64,000 bases of DNA. Origin: Tachypleus tridentatus. Taxonomy: Eukaryota; Arthropoda; Merostomata; Xiphosura; Limulidae. Below are positions 1-12,100 of the stretch, one piece after another; the first letter of the stretch is position 1; each line of letters opens with the position of its first letter. The notes below the pieces were generated by a model. That model saw only the letters and a list, made by a program, of their open reading frames with translations. It had not been told where the DNA came from and made no database searches. Where the stretch lies: positions 97,716,170 to 97,780,169 of the forward strand of contig NC_134834.1 of NCBI RefSeq assembly GCF_004210375.1. Reading direction: 5' to 3'. Made by a program: the position numbers and the translations under genes.

Positions 1-1
1 A

Positions 2-165
2 GAAATGACCCAACGTCAACCAGATGTTGATCGAGTTACTAAAGCATTCAAGTCAAAACACCAACCAACTCAACCAGCTCACAAAGAAAAGGGAGGAAAA
101 CACGATGACCGTCGTTCAAGTCGTAACAGCTCTGCTGGACCCACACATAAAATATCCACACTATC
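2..165 (+). CDS. shot: Spectraplakin exon: end of spectrin-repeat rod and linker
   Basis: The open frame starts at base 2 and reads [19 protein letters not shown], the conserved stretch just before the last spectrin-type repeat of spectraplakins. A basic, Ser-rich linker follows ([17 protein letters not shown]). The exon ends at 165 before the donor gtaagt and leaves two bases of a codon. These join the first base of the exon at 4647 to give Ser. The 5' end of the exon is outside the window. Confidence 0.88.
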
Positions 166-3100
166 GTAAGTATATATATGCATGCACTTAAGTTGGGCAT
201 AGCAGAAAAAGAATCACATTGATAATTGTATTTTACTGATAACTTTAGTGAGAGTCACACTGATAATTATATTTCACTGATAACTTTAATGAGAGTCACA
301 CTGATAATTATATTTCACTGATAACTTTAATGAGAGTCACACTGATAATTATATTTCACTGATAACTTTAATGAGAGTCACACTGATAATTATATTTCAC
401 TGATAACTTTAATGAGAGTCACACTGATAATTATATTTCACTGATAACTTTAATGAGAATGACACTGATTATTATACTTCACTGATAACTTTAATGAGAG
501 TCACACTGATAATTATATTTCACTGATAACTTTAATGAGAGTCACACTGATAATTATATTTCACTGATAACTTTAATGAGAGTCACACTGATAATTATAT
601 TTCACTGATAACTTTAGTGAGCGTCACACTGATAATTATATTTCACTGATAACTTTAATGAGAGTCACACTGATAATTATATTTCACTGATAACTTTAAT
701 GAGAATGACACTGATTATTATATTTCACTGATAACTTTAATGAGAGTCACACTGATAATTATATTTTACTGATAACTTTAATGAGAGTCACACTGATAAT
801 TATATTTCACTGATAACTTTAGTGAGAGTCACACTGATAATTATATTTCACTGATAACTTTAGTGAGAGTGACACTGATAATTATATTTCACTGATAACT
901 TTAATGAGAGTCACACTGATAATTATATTTCACTGATAACTTTAATGAGAGTCACACTGATAATTATATTTCACTGATAACTTTAATGAGAGTCACACTG
1001 ATAATTATATTTCACTGATAACTTTAATGAGAGTCACACTGATAATTATATTTTACTGATAACTTTAGTGAGAGACACTGATAATTATATTTCACTGATA
1101 ACTTTAATGAGAGTCACACTGATAATTATATTTCACTGATAACTTTAATGAGAGTCACACTGATAATTATATTTCACTGATAACTTTAGTGAGAGTCACA
1201 CTGGTAATTATATTTCACTGATAACTTTAATGAGAGTCACACTGATAATTATATTTCACTGATAACTTTAATGAGAGTCACACTGATTATTATATTTCAC
1301 TGATAACTTTAATGAGAGTCACACTGATAATTATATTTCACTGATAACTTTAGTGAGAGTGACACTGATAATTATATTTCACTGATAACTTTAGTGAGAG
1401 TGACACTGATAATTATATTTCACTGATAACTTTAATGAGAGTCACACTGATAATTATATTTCACTGATAACTTTAATGAGAGTCACACTGATAATTATAT
1501 TTCACTGATAACTTTAATGAGAGTCACACTGATAATTATATTTTACTGATAACTTTAGTGAGAGACACTGATAATTATATTTCACTGATAACTTTAATGA
1601 GAGTCACACTGATAATTATATTTCACTGATAACTTTAATGAGAGTCACACTGATAATTATATTTCACTGATAACTTTAGTGAGAGTCACACTGATAATTA
1701 TATTTCACTGATAACTTTAGTGAGAGTCACACTGATAATTATATTTCACTGATAACTTTAATGAGAGTCACACTGATAATTATATTTCACTGATAACTTT
1801 AATGAGAATGACACTGATTATTATATTTCACTGATAACTTTAATGAGAGTCACACTGATAATTATATTTGACTGATAACTTTAATGAGAGTCACACTGAT
1901 AATTATATTTCACTGATAACTTTAGTGAGAGTCACACTGATAATTATATTTCACTGATAACTTTAGTGAGAGTGACACTGATAATTATATTTCACTGATA
2001 ACTTTAATGAGAGTCACACTGATAATTATATTTCACTGATAACTTTAATGAGAGTCACACTGATAATTATATTTCACTGATAACTTTAATGAGAGTCACA
2101 CTGATAATTATATTTCACTGATAACTTTAATGAGAGTCACACTGATAATTATATTTTACTGATAACTTTAGTGAGAGACACTGATAATTATATTTTACTG
2201 ATAACTTTAGTGAGAGTCACACTGATAATTATATTTTACTGATAACTTTAGTGAGAGACACTGATAATTATATTTTACTGATAACTTTAGTGAGAGTCAC
2301 ACTGATAATTATATTTTACTGATAAATTTAGTGAGAGTCACACTGATAATTATATTTTACTGATAACTTTAGTGAGAGTCACACTGATAATTACATTTTA
2401 CTGATAACTTTAATGAGAGTGACACTGATAATTATATTTCACTGATAACTTTAATGAGAGTCACACTGATAATTATATTTTACTGATAGCATTAACACTT
2501 CAAGCTTCAACATAAATGTCACTGAATCTAATATACCTGTCACATTAAAATTTAATCACCAAAAGAATCCACTTCATACTTGTAAGTTTTAAACCTTTTA
2601 TAGGTAGAGGTTTGTATGATATTATTTATTACACTCTGTTTTCTTTTAGTCACAATTGTACTTGATCACAGCCCTTTATGGCAAAGTATTTATGCTTATT
2701 TCACATCTGTACATCAGCTGTTATACTCTCGGCTTTTCACGATCCAGTTTCACATGATTTTGCTCTTAATTTAATGTGACCTTAACTTTAGTTTTATTCT
2801 CTGAAAATTTGGTTTAATAACTCAAAGAGGATGTTGTCTTTCCTCGTTATACACTTCTGGCCAAAATCTTAAGGCCAATGATCATAAAGAAATAATATGC
2901 ATTTTGCATTGTTAGACTAAACCACTTATTTGAGTGGAGCTTCAAAAGATGAAAATAAGAAAAGGGAAAATAAAAATAAAAAACCTTTTTAGTATTTAAT
3001 AGGGAAAATGTGAACACTATGAAATTAGCCTAAATACTAACTGGTCAAAAGTTTAAGATCATACCAAAAAGAAGTCCCAAACAGGGTAGGAAATGCCCAA

Positions 3101-6100
3101 CATAGGTCTCAGTAGTGAGCTGCATGGCCGTCATTGCGAATAACTGCAAACATTCACTTTGGCATGGTCGATATATGCATTTGCAGAAGGCTGGCTGGAA
3201 TGTTATTCAAAGTGGTGAAGATGGCTTCATGAAGATCATGCACTGTTTGGAGTTGATGTCCATTTCTATAGATTTTCCTTGCCATCCATCCCCAAACATT
3301 TTCAATGGGGTTCAGTTCGAATGAACATGCTGGATGGTCCAAAAGAATCACGTTATTCGCCATGAAAAATTCCTTTGTCCTGCGGGCATTGTGGATTGCA
3401 GCATTGTCCTGCTGAAAGATCCAGTCATTTCCACACAAGCGAGGGCCTTCAGTCAATAAGAATGCTCTCTCCAACATGCCAATGTAGCCAGCTGCTGTTT
3501 GACACACTTATATAACCTGGAGCTCCATTGTTCCATGGAAGGAGAAAGCACCTCAGATCATGATGGAGCCTCCTCCACTGTGTTGTGTAGAAAATGTCTC
3601 CGAAGGGATATCCTTATCGTGCTAGTAATGTTAGAAGCCATCTGGACCATTTAGGTTAAATTTTTTCTCAGCACAGAACAAAACCTCTTTCCACTTTTCT
3701 ACATCCCATGTTTGGTGCTTCTCAACAAAGTTTAACCAAGCTGTTTCTTGGTGTGGAAGGAGGCATGGTCTTTGAAGATGCTTAGGGTTTTTAAAGCCTT
3801 TCTCTCATAGATGCTGTCTTATTGTTCTTGAGCTGTATTCTGTGTCCGTAAGGGCCTTAATCTCATTCGATGACTGGCTGGTGTCTTGCCGGAAAACCCG
3901 TGGAATCCCCCTGCTCAACACTGGCAAAATTTTCTTGGGCCAACCACATGATATTCTCGTTCTGTATCCCTCAGGATCTTTTAAGAAATTTGCAACAGCA
4001 GTTTTACTACACCCAATCTCACCAGCGATGGCACATTGAGAGAGACCTTGCTTTTGCAGCTCGATAATTCTGCCACATTCAAACTCTGTCAACTTTTTAG
4101 CCTTTGCCATGTTTTTACCCAATGTAACACAGGAGATGTCAGTGAGAGATGTTAACAATGTTAATGCTTGAACACAAATGACTAAATTTCTTTACATGTT
4201 TACTGATGAACGCTTCGTTTCAGTATGGTCTTAAACTGTTGACCAGCTAGTATTTAGGCTAATTTCATAGTATTCACATTTTCCCTATTAAATGCTAAAA
4301 AAGTTTTTTATTTTCCCTTTTCTTATTTTCATCTTTCAAAGCTCTAATCAAATAAGTGGTTTAGTCTAACAACACGAAATGTATATTGTTTCTTTATATT
4401 CACTGACCTTAAGATTTTGCCCAGCAGTGCATTTATTTCTTCTTGAAAGAACTTGTGACTGAAATCAGCATCTGATATTGTTTCAAACTATATCCTTCTG
4501 TTGCTGAGGTATAAATAGCTAAATACTCACAAATTTTCTTACCTATGAATAGAATATAAGAAGTTTCTGTTATTGTGTTTCGTACTGTTTGTAAAGTTCT
4601 GTAACTTTATAATGCATCTGACATCAAACTGTTATATACTGAACAGGAAATCTCATTCTGTTGGAGACCCAGAAATTAAAAATCCTCGAGCCAGAGAACT
4701 CTCGGAGAAGTGGAAGGATGTATGGTTGTTGGCTATGGAACGTCAGCGTCGCCTGCAGGACAAGCTAAACTATCTTGCAGAAGTGAGACGTTATTTTGTT
4801 TTTTTGATGGTCAGAGATTTATGGTGGTTTTCTTGTAAAGTGAAATTAAATATGAAAAAAAGCACCTCATTACTAAGATAAACAGTTCTAGCAGTAATAT
4901 TTACTTATGTGGATGGTGTATAAAACTTACTTTACTGAAGTAGTTCACTTACTAGATATATTGGGAATTTTTTACAGACTGTTTGGGAAATCTGAAGTTA
5001 AACTTAGAAAAATTAACTGTTTTAATATATTATGTAGACTGTACTTTAGGTTGAACGTTTGTTTATTTGTGAAGTTCAAAGACTTATTTCAGTCACCATG
5101 ACACCACATAGTGTAGTAATGGTGGCTGGATGGTGACATCACTTTCTTATTTAGTCAAGTGGAATCCAAATGTTGTGATTCATGTCATGGTTATAGATAT
5201 AACACCCAGCATACTTCAGTATTGTGGTCATTAGGACTGGATTCAAGCTCTGTTGCCAAATAGCCATTGGTTTACGTCATATGTCCTGGGTTCAAGTCTT
5301 CACATTTTCCACACAGAATGTTTGTATTGAATGTGTCCACATTACACTCCAATATAACTCTGGTAAACTGTTGTTTCTGTAAAAATGACTACTTTTTTTT
5401 TCTCTTAATTAGATCTTTGGTTTTGTAAGAATGACTACATTTTGATTTCTCTCCTGATTAGATCTCTGGTTCTGTAAGAATTATTACACTTTGATTTCTC
5501 TCTGAATTTGATCTTTGGTTCTGTAAGAATGACAATATTTCTTTCCTGAGTAGATGACTGGATTTTTTAAAGCATTTGTTTCAGTGTAGAATAGTAGCAG
5601 TTATGTTAAATAATTGAAAAACCATTTGACATAAACATTAAAAAGAAAGTGTTTGGTTATATCTTTTTTTTTAAAATTACTAAAGTTGATTTGATTTAAT
5701 ATTTCAAAATATTTATGTAAAAATGGCTCATTTGGGTTGAGAAAATTTTTTACGTAGAGGAGCAAACAAAGTTTTGAACTTCTTCGGTCATCATCAGATT
5801 CACAAAGAAAGGAAGAGGTAACTGACCGTAAGTTGACCATATGTTTGAAAGGGGTTGTGTAACTGAGTGTCGGAATGTAGAGGGCGCGCTTAGATGTTTG
5901 AATATATATTAAAAATAATAATAATAAATAATATAAAATTATATATTCAAACATCTAACACCGCTTTCTACATTCTGACACTTAGTTACACAACCCCTTT
6001 CAAACATATGGTCAGCTTCCTGTCAGTTACCTCTCTCTTTGTGAATCTGACGATGACTGAAGAAGGTTGAAACGTTATTTGCTTCTCTAAGTAAAAAATT

Positions 6101-9100
6101 TTCTCAACCCAAACGAAGTTGTTTTATGTATATATTTTTCTCTACAAGTGGGTTTTCTCGACATCACTGATTAAAATTTCAAAAGTTTCACTTTGCAGAA
6201 TTACACATGATTTAATATCATATTTTTTCAATTTTATTGTAGCTTGAGAGAATCAAGAATTTTGACTTTGACGAATGGAGAAAAAGAGTGAGTCGTAGAT
6301 CTTTACTTCTCTATGTTAAAACTTTGTGGTAATTTGTTGTTACATGTATGGTAGACTTGATGAAAGTATTAATTAATGTACAACTTGGATTAATTAATTA
6401 TTTGTTGTTCTTGGTATAAAACAACTTAAATAAATTTAATGTAGATTTCATGGAAATTTGTAAATATCAAGAAAAATAGAGTTTAAACTAATGATCTTAT
6501 AAACCAAAAATAAACCATAAAAAGGTATAGAAATTAATTATTATTTTAACAGTGTAGTAATTTGTTTCAGTTCTTGAGTTGGATGAATAACAAGAAATCT
6601 CGAGTTATGGATCTCTTTAGAAAAATAGATAAGGACAATGATGCCAAGGTGACACAGGAAGAATTCATTGAAGGAATTCTTGACTCTAGTAAGTTTTAAA
6701 GTATTGTTTGTTGTATATTCACACAACAACACAGCCTTAACCTCAGTATGTTCAATAAATTTTCATCATATAATTTCAGAGAGATGTATCTCTTTTTCTT
6801 CTCAATAATATATTTTCTGTTATTTCAGAATTTCCCACGAGTCGGTTAGAAATGGAGAGAGTGGCCCAAATCTTTGATCGGAACAGTGATGGTTTTATTG
6901 ACCACAAGGAGTATCTTGATACTCTGAGACCAGACAGAGATGTGAGTATGAAGGAAGGGAAAGAAATATTTATAAACAAGTGTGATGTTGAGCTGTTCAT
7001 GAACATTTAGAAGGTAGCTTCATTTTTATTTTGTATTCAGTCTTAAGCTTGGCTACTGAGTATAAAGTATTAGTTTTCTGGGATATTGATTGCACATAAA
7101 TGGTTTCCATTTTATCAAACCACATGCTCTTAACTTACATGTCTAAACTGAAACTTGGTAGTGTTAGACATACAGTTAACTCTAGTTAAAATGTTTATCC
7201 TACTTGAAATATTGTAGTAAAAAGTATGATTTTTTTTTAGGTCTGCTTTCTTTACTTATGAACAAATTGTACCAAATTTGTAATATGTATTCTGTATCAA
7301 AGTGTAACCAGAGTTTATAAGTAAACCTGTGTAATCAGTATTGACTCTCTAAGAGTTATTTTTCTGTAACAGTCAACAATGTACTTGCTGAGTTGATTCA
7401 CTCTCTTTTCTCGTTCTCATTTGATATTCATAGAAACCTTGTTTAATCAACTGTTTGGTTCTGTATTCTAATGTCCTTATGGTGTTCATAGAAACTTTGT
7501 TAACACAACACTTTGGTTCTGTATTCCCTATCATTTATCAACACTTTCATATGTGCAAACTTTCCTTTTCTCCCACTCAGAACCAGCCACCAACTGACGC
7601 AGAAAGAATCCAAGATGAAGTGATGAGGCAGGTGTCTAAGTGCATGTGTCATCACAAATTTAAGGTGTATCAAGTTGGAGAGGGAAAATATAGGGTATGT
7701 TTCCAGCCATGTTCATAGAACATTTTTATAAAATTCAGTACATATCTATACATAGTTATTCACAGCATCTAGAACAGTATGATGTGACAATATTTTACCT
7801 TACTGTTAATCATAAGTACCATGAAGTCTAATAGTTATTTAACTGTTATTCTATTGTACCAGTAGTCATTAGTTACACTAAGTTTATTAGTTGTTCTTCT
7901 GTTACAGTAGTCGTTAGTCACACTATTATTATGTACCAGTAATCACCAGTTACACTAAGTTTATTAGTTGTTCTTCTGTTGCAGTAGTCGTTAGTCACTC
8001 TAATATTATGTACCAGTAATCACCAGTTACACTAAGTCTGTTAATTGTTCTTCTGTTGCAGTAGTCATTAGTTACATTGTTATTATGTGCCAGTAATCAC
8101 CAGTAACACTAAGTCTGTTAATTGTTCTTCTGTTACAGTAATTGTTAGTCACACTGTTATTATGTACCAGTAATCACAGGTTACACTAAGTTTATTAGTT
8201 GTTCTTCTGTTACAGTAGTCCTTAGTCACACTGTTATTATGTACCAGTAATCACCAGTTACACTAAGTTTATTAGTTGTTCTTCTGTTACAGTAGTCCTT
8301 AGTCACATTGTTATTATGTACCAGTAATCACCAGTTACACTAAGTCTGTTAATTGTTCTTCTGTTACAGTAGTCCTGAGTCACTCTAATATTATGTACCA
8401 GTAATCACCAGTTACACTAAGTCTGTTAATTGTTCTTCTGTTACAGTAGTCGTTAGTCACACTGTTATTATGTACCAGTAATCACCAGTTACACTAAGTC
8501 TGTTAATTGTTCTTCTGTTACAGTAGTCGTTGGTCACACTGTTATTATGTTCAAGTAATCACCAGTTACACTAAGTCTGTTAATTGTTCTTCTGTTGCAG
8601 TAATCATTAGTCACACTATTATTATGTACCAGTAATCACCAGTTACACTATGTTCATTTGTTGTTATTATGTACCAGTAATCACCAGTTACACTATGTTT
8701 ATTTGTTGTTATTATGTACCAGTAATCACCAGTTACACTAAGTCTGTTAATTGTTCTTCTGTTACAGTAATCGTTAGTCACACTATTATTATGTACCAGT
8801 AATCACCAGTTACACTAAGTTTGTTAATTGTTCTTCTGTTACAGTAATCGTTAGTCACATTGTTATTATATACCAGTAATCACCATTTACACTAAGTTTG
8901 TTAATTGTTCTTCTGTTGCAGTAGTCATTAGTTACATTGTTATTATGTGCCAGTAATCACCAGTTACACTAAGTCTGTTAATTGTTCTTCTGTTACAGTA
9001 GTCATTATTCACATTGTTATTATGTATCAGTAATCACCAGTTACACTATGTCTGTTAATTGTTCTTCTGTTACAGTAATCCTTAGTCACACAATTATTAT

Positions 9101-12100
9101 GTACCAGTAATCACCAGTTACACTAAGTTTGTTAATTGTTCTTCTGTTGCAGTAATCATTAGTCACACTATTATTATGTACCAGTAATCACCATTTACAG
9201 TGTCTTTTAATTGTTCTTCTGTTAGAGTAGTCGTTAGTCACATTGTTATTATGTACCAGTAATCACCAGTTACACTAAGTCTGTTAATTGTTCTTCTGTT
9301 ACAGTAGTCATTATTCACACTATTATTATGTACCAGTAATCACCAGTTACACTAAGTTTGTTAGTTGTTCTGCTGTTACAGTAGTCGTTGGTCACATTGT
9401 TATTATGTACCAGTAATCACCAGTTACACTAAGTCTGTTAATTGTTCTACTGTTACAGTAATCGTTAGTCACACTATTATTATGTAACAGTAATCACCAG
9501 TTACACTAAGTATGTTTGTGTTCTACTGTTAGATATTTGTGAATCATCAGACTTACCACAAATGATGTAAGACCAAGAGGTTATCAAGTTGAACCTCAAT
9601 ATCTGTTGTTAATTTTATATCTATTTTTTTACAGTTTGGAGATTCCCAGAAACTTCGACTTGTTCGTATCTTGCGTAGTACTGTTATGGTGCGTGTGGGT
9701 GGTGGATGGGTTGCATTAGATGAATTCTTGGTAAAGAATGACCCATGCCGAGGTAACACTTTTTATTATGTTAAAATAGTATGTGTTGTGGAATATTTTT
9801 GTACATTTCTGTTGATTGTAATTTTAAAATGAATGAGACAGAATTATCTGCTTGAAGCTGTATTTATTATACTTTTACTTGTTTTTGTCATAGTTTTATT
9901 TTTTTAATGTGTTGTTTGCGTTTTATTTACATGTAGTTATTACTACTCATAAATATATAAGTTAATGAAAAACTGATATAGTGAAAATTAATTTTTATGT
10001 ATCCTCATTCCTACATTTGTGAGTAATAAAGAACAATAAATATGTTGATATGAAACACCATAAGAACAGTGTTTATCAGCTATATGTCTACCTCGGAATA
10101 CCAGCATTGTTCACACGAGAAGTGTTAATGTGCAACTGATATTTGTTTAGACATGTGGATACACACAATGACAAATTGATAGCTATGACTTGTCTCTCTT
10201 TTTGCTATGTAGCATCCTTGGAGAAAGTGACAAGAATAAACAGAAATTTTTCTCAACTGAAATGTACAGGTAAAATATAAGGCTGTGGTTTTTTGTCCTG
10301 AGCACCATGAACAATGTCTGTACCAAATCCTATTCCCATCAAACAGTGTTATCTTTCTTTACCAAACCACATCTCAAAATTGCACAGACTTGTGCTAAAG
10401 TTATGCTTCTAGCATGTACCAAGAAATGTGTCCCATTTAGTCTCCTTCTAAACTGTTTACTGAACAATGATCTTCCCTGGCCTTTTCACAAATTAGAATT
10501 ATATTTAGTTAGTGAAAATGGTGGAATTATTCATAAAGTCTTACCTGATCTTTCTTATTTCAACTTTGTATTCTGAAGACTGCTGGAATGGGTAGTTTAA
10601 TTCAAGTGGGTTTCATCTAAGAAACTTTATTACTTATTATTTGAAGTGAACATTTTATAGTAGCTTAGCCACCCTGTAATAGCAAGTCAGCCAAAAAAGA
10701 AGCAGCAATATAGTTTTGTTTATGAATCAGGATAAATAGCACACTTTACGAAGAAACAAAAGGAAGTAGTTTTATGTCTTACCTACACAATTTTACTAAA
10801 TACCAAACAAAATATGTATGGAGTTTTCATACGCACCAGTTCCATGTTTCACCATAGACACTTTTTTAGGCTTAGCATGTAGGATATACCAAATTAGGCA
10901 CTAAGACAAAGAAGCTTCCAACATCTGTTAATATTCTGTAACACAAGATGTATTTTTTATGATGTGGCTTTGAAGTGTTTGTCTCTCCTCTGTGACTGGA
11001 AAAAAACCTCCATATTAATGATGCATGAGATCCTGATCATGTTTAAAGTTAAGCCTGTTTCTTACTCATTGAACAGCACTTTCCTTGTGGATCATCTTTA
11101 CAAGATGTTTTCATCTTAATTTTATGTTATTACTAAGCTTTCCCTGAGGTGTGTGGTTTTTGTTTGAAATATGTACATTGTTAAACCGTTTGTTTTACAG
11201 TGCATGAAATTTGGTGTGATAAATTATACTTGCTAATGAAAACAGATGTTTGTGTAATTTATGTGGTTTCATCAAATAAATAATGCCATTTTTTAAGTGA
11301 TATATCAACTTAACTGGTATTGCACATAATGTGGAATGTTACTTAATTTGTCAATACACTAGAAATCGATTTTGATCAATCTTGTTTGCTTTATATGTTA
11401 TAAGAATGCATGTAAGATGGAACACAGCATGGGTCGATTCCAGTGTATACCAAGAATTATTGTTTTATAACAGTCTTGTTTTCTAAACGTTGCTGTTTGA
11501 TTTGTTATTTTATATATTTTTGCTTGAGCAGCACTTATTAGTTATCTGTACCAGTTTTATGATTTAAAGATCAGCATTAGTTTGGCTGTTTTATGTTTTG
11601 CATGCTGAATTTCTTGTAGCTAAGGACGCACCAACTTGGAGCTGAGAGAACAGTTTATTCTGGCCCAAGGAGTCAGCCAGTCACTGTCACCATTTAAACC
11701 CAAGACCAGTCCTAATGCTTCTCAGTCCTCCCAGAGCGGTAGCTTCGGTTGGCAGCTCTGCTCCCTTGTCTGCTACTGGTCCTATCACTAAGGTTTGATA
11801 TCCTTCACTTAATATGATTACAGTAAACACTAAGAAATGTTTTTTGTTGGACAAAATGTCTAGCTTCTCATCACAAGTATACCTAGACATCTTCCACATG
11901 AACTGATAGAAAAAGTATTCAAGAATAAAATAAAATAGACTTCAAAATGAGCCCCACAGTTTGATGAACTGTTGTCAAAATAAAATGATACATCACATAA
12001 ATTTAAATATGATGCATTTTCACTTCATGTTTCTCTCTAACCAAAGTTGCTGTACACTAATTTGGTTGAATTCATCTGATTTTAGAATGTGAGTTTGTTT

